Below, one piece after another: positions 23,716-36,567 of a stretch of DNA of 64,000 nucleotides. The stretch spans positions 186,001 to 250,000 of the forward strand of contig WTXI01000018.1 in NCBI GenBank assembly GCA_022376515.1, in the 5' to 3' direction. Numbering within the stretch: position 1 is the stretch's first letter; each line of letters begins with the position of its first letter. A model generated the notes under the pieces. It saw only the letters and a list, made by a program, of their open reading frames with translations, did not search any database and was not told the DNA's origin. Position numbers and translations under genes: made by a program. The DNA comes from Lactifluus volemus (taxonomy: Eukaryota > Basidiomycota > Agaricomycetes > Russulales > Russulaceae).

Positions 23716-26242
23716 GCAACGAAAGGTGATTATCGGACCACTCTAACAGGAGGGAGGACCGAGGGAGAGGGGAGAATAGGATGGGGAAGGGAGAGAGCGA
23801 GAAAGGGAAAAAAGGAAAGGGAAAGGTATGAATAAAAGTGGTGAAAAAAAAAATCAAGGGAGCGGGTGGGGCGTGCGGTTTGCGGCGTGCGACGGCCACG
23901 AGTCTTAGACGGTCGGCAAATTGTTGCCTTGAGGCTCGCGCTTCGGTCGGGGGAATTGGGGTCGATTTGGAAGGTTATAATGGATATACGTACGTCTTAT
24001 CCTTGAAAAGGTTGCTGACAAGAAGGCGACTTGTATGAGGGGAAAGGTTTAAAGAAAAAAAGAAAGATTAAATAATAAAAGAAAGGGTACTATGGTTGTA
24101 TCCTAGATGGGTGATGTTGCACGGGGCAGTGTCAGGCACTGCTGCTCTTCATCTCACGCTACTACTTTTGTCTCATACGTAACCTTCTCCAAAAATACTT
24201 GTACAAACGCTACTACTGTACGCCCATGGGAATTTACACTAAATCTCTTGTTTTCCTACTTTCTCCTATACCTATTACCACAAGCAGCACTCCGTAGTCA
24301 TTCCCGTTTAAATTGTGCTCAAGTTAGTTGAGACGACAACTTGCCCATCATCACGATTTCTCAACAACTTGATGTCGCATCACATCCATGATTGCCTCAT
24401 AGGGTGCGTCACCTATGCCCCCTTCCCATGGCCAAATGTCATCACCTGTGACACCGAACAAGGACTCCGCCAAAGTCGTCAAGTACTGTGTGTCTCCCCC
24501 AGTGCGCCAAGATAAGGTGTTTAAGCTCTTGGTCAGAGATATACGTTTGTATTTCTTTTTCCGCTCGCTCGCACCCGAAAATGAGTTTGCGACCCTGATT
24601 TCCGCGGCATCCCTCGGCTCCCTGCACATCTATCACATGAAATCAATGACATGCAGTATCCTCGTCTCGCTGTGGGAAACCTGTACACGATAAATTCAGT
24701 TACATGGTCGGAACGTCTCCCAAACCAGTCAAGGTTGCCTGGTTCTCACCGCCGTGCATATGAAGGGCCGGTTCGTTGAGGGGTACACGTGTTTTCACGA
24801 GAAGCAGGCGGCATTCACATGCGGGGAACGCATGGTCAAAACAATTTGTCTCCCAAAGGCGCGCACACAGAAAACCTCTCGCTCATAGTCTCTTCTTTTC
24901 TCAGAGGGAAAGTTTCTTTGAAAACCGCGTCAGCCCTATTGGCGCGCCACAAACATGTCATGTGTCAGACAATGCTCAATTGTACTAACTCTGAAAGATG
25001 CAACCAGAGACGTGGAAGTTACCCATATATGAGGGCCAGACAGCAAGTCAAAGTAAGTTCAACACTGGCAGTCCTCCGTTTCCATTCGCAGAAGGTTAGG
25101 CACGCGTGGGGTGAACAACTATGGTACAACACCACACCCGTGAATCACAAAGTCGCTCCGGAACCGATGGCCTAGATTTCATCTTATATTCCAACCACCA
25201 AACAAGAAACAAGAAACGACACCAGTGATAATAAACGACTTTGAAGGAGGCTAGAGGACATTGATGAAGAACAATACGAATTGAGCCCGTCAAGTATCTT
25301 CGGCAACAGGCGCGCTAGGCTTGAAAAGTCTGCAGCAGTACAGTATTGCACAATTAACAAGGTTTTAGCATCAGAGATCAGCTCCATTTGTGCAGGCAGA
25401 CGGACTTCATACACAGACAAACATACTCCATACATGCGCATACCACCACCCTTCTGCAATGCTGCCTCACGGCTCATCGCCTACGCACACTCCTTTCACC
25501 GCCTCCACATGTCCCGCTTGACCATGAGCGCATTAAACCAGGCGCGCATTCTGTCGCAGCGGATCCTACATAGGTTTAGCTGGGAGCTGCGTCAAAAGGA
25601 CACCGTGGCGCTTTTTAATTGTCACTCGGTGACGTGAGAACTTGTCGTCCGGTGAGAATCTCGCTATAACACAAGTAGTCAAACACCCCCCTTCAGTACA
25701 ATGAAGATAAGACCCGATGCTAGCGCACCTGGGTGGGCCGACTTTGTAATTTTCCCTGAATCGTTAACCTTCTAATGCACAAGCGAAAGTACAAAAGTCA
25801 GCCACCCGCGGATACGACTTTATACAAAACAAAAAGAATAAGTACCTTGAGGGTATAGACTCTATTTCCTTGGTCGTCGATTGTGTACATTAAATGCATT
25901 TTGAGAAAAGGGGAGAATCACGCCACCCAAGACTTTGACAATAGAGAAAGCGACAAAGACGCGACGGCGACGGCGTGCGAGTAGCAAGGATTCCGGACCG
26001 CTCGGACCTCTCGGAAACGCAACCTTACAAATCCAGAGCAGCGTTGCTAAGCACGCTTGACACGCCTTTTCGGCACGGCTCGGGACAATATGTGCTCGGC
26101 TCTAAATCCTAGGACTTCTTAATCATCATCTCGTCCATGCACCCCGTATAAACCCACGCGGCTATGCGCCGTGTGGCTTAAACATCCGTTTCATCATCTA
26201 CCTCGACAGGTCCTTGGATTGCAATCCTTTCATATATCTCTC
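23716..26242. other. Intergenic; possible unassigned coding remnant at 24.35-24.64 kb
   Basis: The 5' side is the kinase promoter, with purine-rich strings at 23770-23860. On the minus strand at 24636-24351 two overlapping frames look weakly protein-like: CERAEKEIQTYISDQELKHL and GDDIWPWEGGIGDAPYEAIM. No start, stop and intron model joins them convincingly. The last 100 bp before 26243 contain GTATAAAC at about 26147, a likely TATA box for the Sec14-like gene. Confidence 0.4.
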
Positions 26243-27429
26243 ATGGTCAAGACTACCAAAGTGCTCACAAGTCCGGCGCCGGACATTATTGTGAAGCCAA
26301 TATATGAGTACGATGACGAGCAGAAGGAGAAGATCCAGAGTTTGCGCGATGTACGCTTCACCAATCGTTTCCTCGAGCGCGCGCCGGTTGCTTCATTCAT
26401 CCTCCTCCCCTTTTTATCTAGTACGCCTACTCGCTTCACCTCCCAGACGGGGACCCCTATGCGCCCTGGGAGCGCCGTTGGCTTGACAAACCAGACACGT
26501 TACCACGCTACCTGCGTGCTGCCAAATGGAAGCTTGATGATGCGTACAAGCGCATCAAGGGTACCATCGAGTGGCGGCGCGAGTTCCAGCCTGAACTGAT
26601 CCAACCAGACGAGGTCAAGATTGAGGCTGCGACTGGGAAGATGTGAGTGGGTGGGTCCATCGATCCACGTATTTAGCCGACGTGCCCGCACGACCATAAT
26701 CTGACTTATCATTGTTCGCAATTACGGTAGCATTTTGACCGGCTTTGATGTCGACGGGCGGCCGATTATCTACATGCGTCCTGGACGCGAAAATACGGAA
26801 ACGTCCCCACGGCAACTACGGCATCTTGTCTATATTCTGTACGTCAACCTCTGTCGTGAGCCCAACAGACGTTGCTGATGATGATGCTACTGTTTTTCAG
26901 AGAACGTGCCAAAGACTTGATGCCACCTGGACAGGAGTCATTGATGATCCTTGTTGACTACAAAAGCACGACATTACGCACGAATCCTTCCATCTCGGTG
27001 GCACGCAAAGTGCTCACGATTCTACAGCATCACTACGTGGAGACGCTCGGCCGTGCCGTAGTCGTAAATCTACCCACCATCCTCTCCTTTTTCTACAAGG
27101 GCATCGCGCCCTTCCTAGACCCCGTGACTCGCGAAAAGATGCGCTTCAATCCGGACCTGTTTGAGCTCGTGCCTCGTGGACAACTCGATGCAGACTTTGG
27201 CGGCGATTACCAGTATGAGTTTGACCATGAGGCATACTGGAACCAACTCATTCAGTATGTGTCACCCTCATTTCCGCTCCATTTCCGCGCGGGGAACGCT
27301 CTGGAGCTCAAACTCATTGGCAGGGCATGTGGCGTCGCGCCTGACGGCACACGCGTAACGATACCAGCATTCCCACGGGGTACCCAACCGTCAAATATTC
27401 CTGCTTTGAAGGATTACAGTCCCAGGTAG
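26243..27429 (+). CDS. CRAL-TRIO (Sec14-like) lipid-transfer protein, 298 aa
   Basis: Five exons (26243-26350, 26422-26642, 26731-26838, 26901-27254, 27324-27429) total 897 nt and join in phase. The last intron (27255-27323, 69 nt) is a multiple of three, so the reading frame is also open through it. An N-terminal CRAL-TRIO-N helix region (LPRYLRAAKWKLDDAYKRI, then TIEWRREFQPE) leads to the lipid-binding fold. The fold shows LTGFDVDGRPIIYMRPGREN, LMILVDYKS, VARKVLTILQHHYVETLGRAVVVNLP and FFYKGIAPFLDPVTREKM. Sec14-like proteins exchange phosphatidylinositol and phosphatidylcholine between membranes in the cytosol. The length is typical. Assignment to a particular yeast SFH paralog is not possible here. 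Confidence 0.9.
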
Positions 27430-28114
27430 GCTTTTGTTTCCTGGTGTCTCCCCTCTCCAAACCATTGATCATAGCCGTAGCACGACGGTGTCGGGACGCC
27501 CGATGACAAATCCATCATTGCGCCTCATCGGGATGTCACACTGAACCCCTTGGCCACCGTCCCGGCCAGATAACCCAGCGCCCGGGGCCTTTACTATTTC
27601 CGGATGGAATTGCTTTTTTTTTTTAAATCGTCAGCTGATGCTTTATATCGCCCGTTATCTCCAGAGCTAGTCTAGATCTGGCTCTTTATTTGACAAGCTG
27701 TGATTTTGTACGCCCTTTGTGATGATGTAGATACGCTCGATAGAAGCTGCTATTCCAACCTAGGCTATACGTCAGTAGAAGAATGTGGTAATTGTATGCC
27801 TAGTTGGCGTTAAGAGAAGCACCGGAGATCGGAAAGTGCATGAACGAGAGAACCCGTCTGTCAGTCAATTTGCCCACACGGGAGATGCCGGAACGGGGTA
27901 CTCCACTTAGTCTCGATCTCATCGATATGACTTTGCGATTTGATATAGTTGAGACGTCTGTCCCTCAATGTACACGTGAGCCAAGCCATGTCGCAGGCCC
28001 ATACAACCGAACCATTCTATACCCTCTCCCAACGGGGGAAGGGATACAAGTTCTTTCTTGAGAATCATGTCCAGGGTCTCGGGAATCATTTGGTTGAGCG
28101 GATCGACCACGAAG

Positions 28115-28600
28115 CGCCTCTGCTGATATATGGCGACGATCACTTGGGTCGTCCATCAGACAGACAGTCGAGATTCATCAAGGGGTGCACCTTCAAGGTT
28201 CTCTGCACCTTGCGTCCTCGTTTCAGGAACAAACCGCGTTGCGCGCGCGCGTATAAGTGAGTGTTGTTCGGTTTTCGGCTCCGAATGGCGAGTGGTCATT
28301 CACCTGACCATGTCGTACGTATTGGCGTTGACTGGGCGCAAAAGCTGTCTCAGCGCCCTGTTTATCGATTTCGGACGGTCCCCCACCACCACCTGCGCCA
28401 GGAAGGATGTGGTGTGCGTACGGTAATACAATTTGTCTGTGGACGCGATTTATATGGGGTGTAAAGGAATTCTGGCTAGTAACTAGTACACTACTGTACA
28501 ACTTGAGATTTGAGATTTTATCGGGCCGGAAGCAGATCGAGTGGCCGTGCTCGGAACCGAACCTGCGACCGTGGTGCGACGGCGCGTCAGGCGACACTCT
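28115..28600 (+). repeat. Module D, copy 1 of a co-amplified array repeat
   Basis: One block recurs at about 28.12-28.60, 31.17-31.60, 34.74-35.12 and 37.64-38.06 kb; its last part also occurs at 30.24-30.37 kb. Shared landmarks are CTGCTGATATA followed by the GTCGAGATT motif, then ATGTCGTACxGTATTGGCG, TTATCGATTTCGGACG, ATTTGTCTGTGGACGCGA and TGTGCTCGGAACCGAAC. On the plus strand ATGTCGTAC.. opens a short conserved frame (MSYRIGVDWAQKLSLRPVIDFGR), but it ends soon after and no full gene is seen. CTCGGAACCGAACC is, inverted, loosely like a tRNA B-box, which might hint at a SINE-like tail. Confidence 0.55.
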
Positions 28601-29426
28601 CCACGCACACGAACAGAAACACAAAAAATGTACAAGTCTATGCCATTCATTCAAAATAAAAAACAAGCGTGTCTCTTGGGTGTGTAAAACCCCAACATAT
28701 AGCGCTATATTAAGAATCTGTAACAAACCTTCCGCACAGGCAGCACAAGCATGGGTGCGGTGTAACCGTGTAAGTTTGAGGTTCAGCTCGGATTCGACAA
28801 GACCCACAGTAGTTAGAGCACAGTGGCACCTCAAAGGAGGGCCCTCATAATGGTGACAATTGGTTATAACTCCGATGAAGAATGGCAACTACCCAACAAG
28901 GATGTCGAGCAGAGAGACTGCTTAGCGTGGGCAGTAGTACTCTACTGCCAGTGCCAGTGGAGAAACTGCACAACGACTACCGAAAGATTGCGTTGGGTTT
29001 GAAGCAGAGCGAGCGGCTATGCCAGTGTCCACCACCGAGAGAAGGCTGAGAACCTCTGCTGGTGACTCGGAGCAGGATCTAATTCTCATCACTCAGCCCA
29101 ACAGGACAGAAAAAGTACAAGTCGCATCATTTATTTAAAACAAAGCACGGTCAGAAGGTTAGCGAGATAAACAGCATACACGATAAGCTACTGAAAATAC
29201 AACGACAGCCTCGAAGGAGACATCGAGAGTAGTGACAACGCTAGTGAAAGGATGACAACTACCCAACAGGATTCGGACAGCACCATTCAGGATCTTCATA
29301 GAAGTGGACGGGGTAAGACTTGTTTTCTTTAGATGGGCCCAGCGGGCGTGACTGAACCTGATGTCAAGAGGAGAAGCGTCAACTGAAACAAATCGGGAAG
29401 AAGCTTGGCAAGAAACAGATACAAGT

Positions 29427-29754
29427 CTAGCAATAAATACTGAAAAGGTCTGCGGCGAGTTGCGCGTCCGTGGATGGGCAATAGGTTAACAAGCAGGCAT
29501 ACGCAACAGCCTCGAAGTTTGTGTTGCTGCAGATACAATCGGACTGTAAGCTATTATTAATAGACACGGGATCAGAGACAGCCTGAGGAAAAGATATGAT
29601 CAATAGGGTTAACATACTTTCCACCACAGTAAGGAGCTGCAGATAAGATGCAATCACTGGTGCACTGATCAAACGTGATAGTAGTTTGGGCTAACACCCC
29701 AATCACGGCAACTGCTAAGATGAGGAGGATGTTGAAGTGCTTAACGAGCATCAT
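29427..29754 (-). CDS. CFEM-like small secreted protein, array copy 1 (86 aa)
   Basis: Exons 29754-29618 and 29550-29427 (261 nt) join across a 67-nt intron. The product is a signal peptide (MMLVKHFNILLILAVAVIGVLA) and a 60-residue secreted domain with eight cysteines. Their pattern is that of CFEM domains: C-x3-C, C, C-x-C, C-x4-C, final C. At the position of the haem-coordinating Asp (D-x-x-C-x-C) this copy has Gln (QSDCIC). No GPI signal follows, so it is probably freely secreted. TATAAGG lies in its upstream block near 29823. CFEM proteins bind haem or iron or act as effectors; the role here is inferred from family only. Confidence 0.75.
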
Positions 29755-29895
29755 AAGATAGTCGAGAAGTAAGGGGCGGAAAGGGAAAGTAAGAGCAGCC
29801 CTGCATTCGTTCCTGTGCTCCTTATATCCTTCTTCATCGCCGCCTCCCACACCCAGCAACTTGCCCAGCAAGTAAACGGGATGTAGTAGTAGGCG

Positions 29896-29968
29896 CTGAG
29901 AAATATTAGAAGCCCTGAATCCCCTGATAGCCTAAGACGACTCGGCCGCCGCTTCTAATATTTCTCAG
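29896..29968. repeat. Perfect 18-bp inverted repeat
   Basis: CTGAGAAATATTAGAAGC (29896-29913) pairs exactly with GCTTCTAATATTTCTCAG (29951-29968) around a 37-nt spacer. It lies just upstream of array copy 1. It could be a cruciform, the ends of a tiny foldback element, or a regulatory hairpin. Confidence 0.7.
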
Positions 29969-32238
29969 TCCTGCTAGTTATGGTTATGAATAAGCTAATT
30001 TGGAGGACAAACAATGACGGTAAGCTGCGCCATCCGAAATTGTGAAGACCAATTTGCAAGCCAAGAAGGACGTGTGTGTGTACGGTGGAGTAGGGGTTAG
30101 AGGACAGGCGGGGCCAAGGCACGAGGAGGAGAGAGAAGCCTGAGCGAGCGAGCATGCAATTAGACGGCTGACATAATGACAGAACAAGAGTTCTTGACAC
30201 GAAACCACGACTCGAGTGGCAGGATACGCCTCTCCAACGGTAGTACGATTTGTCTGTGGACACGATTTGTAAAGAATGGCTAGTAACTGAAGTTAACTAC
30301 TTGAGATTTGAGATGTTATTGGGCTGGAAGCAGATTGAGTGGCTGTGCTCGGAACCGAACCTGCGAATCAGGCCCTCCAACAGGATCTCCAACATCATTA
30401 ATAATCACGCAGCCGAAAAGAACAAGTTTATGCCATTGATTCAACACAAAATACAGACAAAAGGTTGGCGTGTCTCTTTACACCCCAACATATCGGGTTA
30501 TATTGAGAGCCTGTAACCAACCTTCCGCACAGGCAGCACAAGCATGGGTCCGACGAAAGGTTCGACTCGGATTCGCCAAGGCCCACAGTAACTTAGTTAC
30601 AACGCGATGGGAACTCTAAGGGGGGCTCCCATAATGATAATTCTGGTGAAGAATGGCAACGACCCAGCAAGGATGGCGAGGATCTTCATGGAAGTAGCCG
30701 CCAATGAGTTAGCCAGCAGAGAAACTGCGTAGCGCGGGCAGTAACTACCAGTGACATGTACGTGTGTCGTCTAGTGACTTACGGTTTTATTACGTTTTGG
30801 TCTTTAAGGAGGAGCTGAGTCATTTTGCAGGACCTTGTACTAGTAAAGGTCAAGCTCGAACGGGACGCCAAAACTGCCTCGAATGACAATCATGGTGCAG
30901 GTGAGGATACAGACAATAGAAGTGCGCCAGAGAACGAAGAAGGGTCCGAAGCCGTCAGAGAAGTCAGCGGAACGGAATCAGAATGAATCGAGGAAACGTA
31001 AGCGTAGCCCAAGCTGTGCTGCGACGTATCTTAACGGCGAGAATATGAAAGAAGAGACAGATATTTAATACGTCGAGAGAGGAGTGGAACAAGAGGGTGC
31101 ATACAGAGACGGACGACTCGGGCGACTACATCGATACTAAGTGCAACTGAGTCACGGTCGCGGGACCACGAACATCCTCTGCTGATATAAGGCGAGGCTT
31201 GGGTTCGTCCATCAAACAGTCGAGATTAGTCCAGGGGTGGTGCACGTTTCTCTGGCTGCACCTTGGACCTCGTTCCAGGAACGGGACGCTATTGCGCGCG
31301 CCGATAAGTGAGGGCTTTCGGCTCCGAGTCGCGAGAGATGATCATTCACCTGACCATCTCGTACCGTATTGGCGTTGACTGGGCGCTGTCTTTGCGCCCT
31401 GTTATCGATTTCGGACGCCCCCCTCCCCCACCTTCTAGTAGTCCGAGCCAGAAGGGACTATATAGCAGCACAATTTGTCTGTGGACGCGATTTATGCGGT
31501 GTAAAAGAATGGCTAGTACACTACTGTAGTAGATTTGAGATTTTATCGGGCTAGAAGCAGATCGAGTGGCTGTGCTCGGAACCGAACCAGCGATAACAGG
31601 TTTCCAACTTTATTACGATCACGCAACCGAACCTGTAGCCCACTCTCCGCACAGGCAGCACAAGCGCGGGTGCGGCGTAAGCCCAAGGTTCGACTCGGAT
31701 TCCAAGACCCACAGCAGTTACAACACATGGTACTTCCAAGGAGGAACTCCCATAACGGCGATAATTCTGGTGAAGAATGGCAACGACCCAACGGGGATTG
31801 CGAGGATCTTCATGGAGGTAGTCGCCAACGAATTAACCAGCAGAACAACTGCGTAGCGCGAGGACTACTAGTAACCTCTGCCAGCGACTCGGAGTAGGAT
31901 CTAATCGTCATCGCCACTCAGCCAAACAGAACACAAAGCGTACAAATTCATTTTCTGCAACCAGCTAACCTTTCTTCTGCAGAGAGAAAGGGCATACAAG
32001 ATAAACTACTTAAGATACAACGGCAGCCCAAAGGGAGATTCCCACAATAGTGACAACGCTAGTGAAGGATGACAACTGCCCGACAGGACAGCACCATTCA
32101 CAAATCTTCAAGAAAGTGGACAGGGTAGGACTCGGTTTGTTAAGATGTGCCCAGTGGGCAAACCGGAACCTGATGTCGAGAGGAGAAGCGTCAACTGAAA
32201 CAATTCGGCAAGATACTTGGCAAAAGACAGATACAAGT

Positions 32239-32558
32239 CTAGCAATACGTCGCATAAAGTTCTTCAACGTATGCCAAGTCCGCCGGTGTGCAATAGGTTT
32301 CTAAACAGTAAACCGCTGCGTCCTGGAAGTTTACGTTGTAGCAGAGACAATTATAGTCCAAACTATTGATGGATAGGGGATCAGAGACAGTGAAAAAAAT
32401 ATAATCAATAGGGATACGTACTATCCTCCAGCACAGTAAGGAGCCGCATAGTAGGCGCAATCGACGGTGCACTGATCCAGCGAAATAGTGTCGGCTGACA
32501 CCCCAACCACGGCAGCTGCTAAGACGAGGAGGCTATTGAAGTGCTTGGGGAACTTCAT
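32239..32558 (-). CDS. CFEM-like small secreted protein, array copy 2 (86 aa)
   Basis: Exons 32558-32422 and 32362-32239 (261 nt) join in phase across a 59-nt intron beginning GTACGT. The signal peptide is MKFPKHFNSLLVLAAAVVGVSA. The mature part carries LDQCTVDC, APYC and LDYNCLC, then YCLETYC and a final ATYC: eight cysteines in CFEM order. The haem-type Asp is present (DYNCLC). A TTTAAGG element precedes it at about 32.62 kb. Its 3' flank matches that of copies at 29.4, 35.3 and 38.4 kb, which form a subfamily. Confidence 0.78.
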
Positions 32559-33091
32559 AAGGTAGTCTGGGAGTAAAGGGAAAGAGAAAGTAGGTCCCTG
32601 CGTTTGTTCCTGTGCGCCTTAAATTCTTCTTCATCGCCGCCTTCCAGGGTTCCAGGATCCATGCCCAGCCAATCGAGCCAATAAAAAAACAGATAAACTG
32701 AATGGCTTGGCAAATTGATCTTCAGACGGCGCAATTTACCACCTCTGTTTATCCTCCAAGTACCCCGTAAAAAGACGAATTACGTTATGTGTACTAGTAC
32801 CGAATGAGCGCAACTGAAAGAGCCACGAGCCATGCGTCCGAGCGATTTGTGAGAATGCCAGCCCGTGTCACGGTGCCGCTCGTACTTTGTTGTTGCCCAC
32901 TTCATTTGAAACAAATACGGCCAGAAGGTTGGCGAGATGTACCCAAAGATATATACACAAGGTGGACTCCAATGTTAGTGGAAACCCTAAACAAGAATGA
33001 CAACTACGCGATAGGACAGAACTATTCAGGGATCTCCGTGACAGGGTACTACAAATTGTTCTTGAAAGCTTGAATTGGAAAGAGACGGATA

Positions 33092-33378
33092 CTAGGCGCA
33101 ATAATTCCCCAGAGCTACAAGGAAGTTTTCGGTGTCCGTGTATGGACAGTAGGCTGCCAGGCAGCTGAGCACTGCTGACTGGTAGGTATAGTTGTCGCAG
33201 ATGCATTGGTAGTTTGTAGAACTATCAATATGGAAACGGGATCAGAGACAGAAAAATGTGATGAATGGGATACTGTACCCGACATAGCAGTTACCAGCCT
33301 CGGCTTAGACGCAATTGACAATGCATTTATCAAGAGTTTGGGAAAACTCAAACACCCCTATGATGGCAATGTCAAGAA
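33092..33378 (-). pseudogene. CFEM-like array relic (no start, in-frame stop)
   Basis: Reading down from 33378 gives IAIIGVF..QTLDKCIVNC, then a TAA, then EAGNCYVG and the usual GTAC donor. The second exon is intact: TNYQCICDNYTYQSAVLSCLAAYC to NYCA and a stop at 33092. The start codon and first half of the signal peptide have been deleted, joining the coding part directly to leader sequence. Asn replaces the haem-type Asp. It is a decayed copy. Confidence 0.75.
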
Positions 33379-34436
33379 AAAACCATCATCGGCGCCTTCT
33401 ACACTCGGTCAAGAACAAGTTAGTGGCATGCAAATTACGGCGACGTTTCGCCACATTGTTTATCCTCCAAATATATTTAACCATAACTAGGATTCGGAAT
33501 ACAGAGACCGGTGGACTTGTTATGAGTGTCGATGTCGACGACCAATTCATGGATTAGGGGTGATGGTCATAAAGTCGTCCTGCATCGTCCTTCGTTACCT
33601 CACCCGGCACTGAATTGATGAGCGCTACGGGCCTTCAATTAATGGATGTTTGGCCAAGGAATGAGAGGAAGGGGACGATCCCAGGCATTGATCTGTTGAT
33701 CAGGTCATAGGTAAGATGTAGTTGGGGGTCAGGGCATGCTGTAATCGTCAGGTTTCTCTCGAAGGTCGATTTGGAAGCAAAGATCGGAACTGAGGATGTT
33801 AGCTGAGCAGGAGGGCTGACGGCGGGCGGTGATGTGGCTGTACATTAGTTTGTGCAGATTCCCGTTTATGCTGACGGTATTTTAGCACAGCACTGGAATG
33901 TAAAGTCCGACGCAGGCGCGCAAGCATCAACAGGCGGGACACGCCCCTCCAGCGTGTTCCTTGTTCCCGCAGGCCACCATGACCGTGTCAGCCAAGGCGT
34001 TAACACATCCCAATTCGTTGTAGTCGTCACTGGCTTGTCTGAATATGCTAGTGTTGTGTGTGTCCGAGAGGTATCTGGAGAGTCAACCATAAATATATAG
34101 TGACGAACATCTCGAAGTGTCGATACATGAACTGGCAGAACACCAAGCGTCAATTTGCCATGTGCCTGTTCCCGGCATGAAGGAAAGCTTAGTTACGGTC
34201 ACATCAGTTACAGCAGTCGCCATTTGGCCCAGGACGATCACTTGAGGGAGACAGGGGCGACCGAAGAGCTCGAGAAGGCCCAGAGTACTATCAGGCAAGT
34301 CGTTTCTGCTCTGTATCTAATCCTGAAGGACACACGCGACTGGTACTACCCACAAGACAGCTAGTTCAGGCTCATGTACTAGTAAGTTACGGTCTTTTCA
34401 CGTTTTGGTCTGGAAGGAGGAGCTGAGTCATTTTTC

Positions 34437-34662
34437 AGGACTGTAAAGGTCAAGCTCGAACGGGACGCCAAAACCGCCTCGGGTGACAATCATGGTGCAG
34501 GTGAGGATACAGATGATCGAAGTGCGCCAGCGAATGAAAAAGGCTCCGAAGCCATCGGAGAAGATACCCAAGTCTCAGCGGAACGGAATCAGAATGAATC
34601 GAGGAAACGTAAGCGTAGCCCAAGCAGTGCTGCGACGTATCTTAACGGCGAGGATATGTGAG
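34437..34662 (+). pseudogene. Module C, best-preserved C-terminal exon
   Basis: An open frame gives VKVKLERDAKTASGDNH, an acidic Asp/Glu-rich stretch, then SRKRKRSPSSAATY (a nuclear-localisation-like basic patch) and a stop at 34662. Related exons sit at about 30.83-30.99, 37.40-37.56, 41.24-41.56, 45.74-46.0 and, partly, 57.42-57.6 kb. Upstream in several copies (for example 36.88-37.08) a coiled-coil-like exon reads AQDDHLKETKMTEELEKAQS before a GTAAGT donor. I do not recognise the parent gene. Most copies have stops or lost donors, so they are probably dead pieces multiplied with the array. Confidence 0.5.
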
Positions 34663-35310
34663 AAGTGGCGGATACGTCGAGAGTGGAGTAGAAAAAGAGG
34701 CTGCAGACAGAGAAGGACGACTCGGGCGACTACATCGATACAAGTCCAGGGGTGGTGCACGTTTCTCTGGCTGCACTACGCACCTCATTCCAGGAACGGG
34801 ACGCCGTTGCGCGCGCGCAGATAAATGAGCGGCTTTTGGCTCCGAGTCGCGAGAGATCATTCACCTGACCATGTCGTACCGTATTGGCGTTGACTGGGCG
34901 CAAAAGCTGTCTCTGCGCGCTGTTATCGATTTCGGACGCCCCTTTTCCCCACCTTCTAGTAGTACGAGTCAGGAGGAACGACGTGGTGAGTGTACTTACA
35001 GTTAGTACAATTTGTCTGTGGACGCGAAGTATGGGGTGTAAGGAATGGTTACTACTGAGAATTGATGATTTTATCGGGCCCGGCCGGAAGCAGATCAAGT
35101 GGCTGTGCTCGGAACCGAACACAAAGCGTACAAGTTCACATCATTTATTTTCTGCAACAAGCTAGTCTTTTATTCTGCAGAGAGAAAAGGCTTACACGAT
35201 AAACTACTTGAAATACAAAGGCAGCCCAAAGGTAGACTCCCACAATAGTGACAACGCTGGTGAAGGATGACAACTGCCCGACAGCCTGAGGACAGCACCA
35301 TTCACGAATC

Positions 35311-35551
35311 TTACGGACTTGTTTTGTAGCAGAGACAATTATAGTCTAAACTATTGATGGATACGGGATCAGAAACAGGGAAAAAAAATATAATCAATAG
35401 GGATACCGTACCCTCCAGTACAGTAAGGAGCCGCATATGTGACGCAATCAATGGTGCACTGATCCAGCTGAACAGAATTTTGGGCTGACGCCCCAACGAA
35501 GGCAACTGCTAAGACAAGGAGGCTGTTGAAATGCTTTTGGAACATCATCAT
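35311..35551 (-). pseudogene. CFEM-like array copy, 3'-truncated (59 aa)
   Basis: Exons 35551-35412 and 35350-35311 join in phase. The signal peptide (MMMFQKHFNSLLVLAVAFVG) and first five cysteines are intact, including LDYNCLC with the Asp. A deletion then fuses CYK to downstream flank sequence, giving TSP and a stop. The last three cysteines are lost, so the domain should not fold normally. The promoter block remains (about 35.63 kb). Confidence 0.75.
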
Positions 35552-36378
35552 TAGATAGTCTGGCGGGAGTAGTGAGGCTAAGGGGAGAAAAAGGAAGTAG
35601 GTCCTGGAATGATCCTGCGTTCGTTCCTGTGGGCCTTAAATTATTTATTCTTCATCACCGCCTTCCAGGCTCCACACTCAGCCAATTGAGCCAAGGAAGC
35701 AAGTTGCAAATCGATCTTCAGACGGCGCAGTTTACCATCTTTGTTCATCCTCCAAATTGAGTCTAACCATAACTAGGACTCGTCCGTACTGGTGACCCCT
35801 CCACGGGGTAGGGCATCGTACGTACCACTTTGCGGGTATAGCCGTAAAAAGACGAGTTTCGTTATGTATACCGTATGAGCGCAACTGAAGGAGTCATGAG
35901 GCGTGGCCCGAGTAATTGTTGTCGTGAGAATGCCGGCCCGTGTGCGCTCGTACCTTTCCTGTTGTCCGATCTGTCCCGTTTTATCTTTCCGATCTATGTA
36001 AAACGTGCAATCCTCAACAAATGAACGGGAACTTTAAATATTCGAAATGTGATTGTAGAAAGTGGAGGAGCTGCCTTTGCGTAATAGCTAAACAAAAGGT
36101 TGTGCCGTGCTTGAAGCAGAGCGAGCCGCTGTGCGGCAGCCTTTGCCATAACTTTCATCACTCATCAGGACAGGACACAAAAAAGACAAGCTCATGTAAA
36201 ACAAAATAAGGTCAGAAGGTTGGCGAGATGTACCCAAAGATATATACACAAGGTGGACTCCAATGTTAGTGGAAACGCTAAACAAGAATGACAACTACGG
36301 GACAGGACAGAACTATTCAGGGATCTCAACAAGGTACTACGGATTGTTCTTGAAGCTTGATTTGGGAAGAAATGGATA

Positions 36379-36567
36379 CTAGGCGCAATAATTCCTCAGG
36401 GCTTTAAGGAAGGTGTCGGTGTCGGTGTATGGACAATAGGCTGCCAGGCAGGTGAGCACTGATGACAGGCCGCGTGGTAGGTATAGTTGTCGCAGATGCA
36501 TTGGTAGTTTTTAGAACTGGAAACGGGATTAAAGAGAAAAAAAAAAGTGATTAACGGGATACCGTAC
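36379..36567 (-). pseudogene. CFEM-like array relic, exon 2 and intron only
   Basis: The donor GTACGG, the intron and a second exon with NYQCICDNYTYH are present. A small frameshift breaks the frame just before the expected LTCLAAYCPYTDTDTF segment; the ending NYCA and stop are still readable in another frame. The first exon is gone: sequence upstream of the donor is module B DNA, so a deletion fused two modules at about 36568. Confidence 0.7.

Noticed and set aside
28424..28566. tRNA-like B-box (complement of CTCGGAACCGAACC) in module D
   Set aside because: No matching A-box, acceptor stem or cloverleaf could be drawn, so it is not called as a tRNA or SINE.
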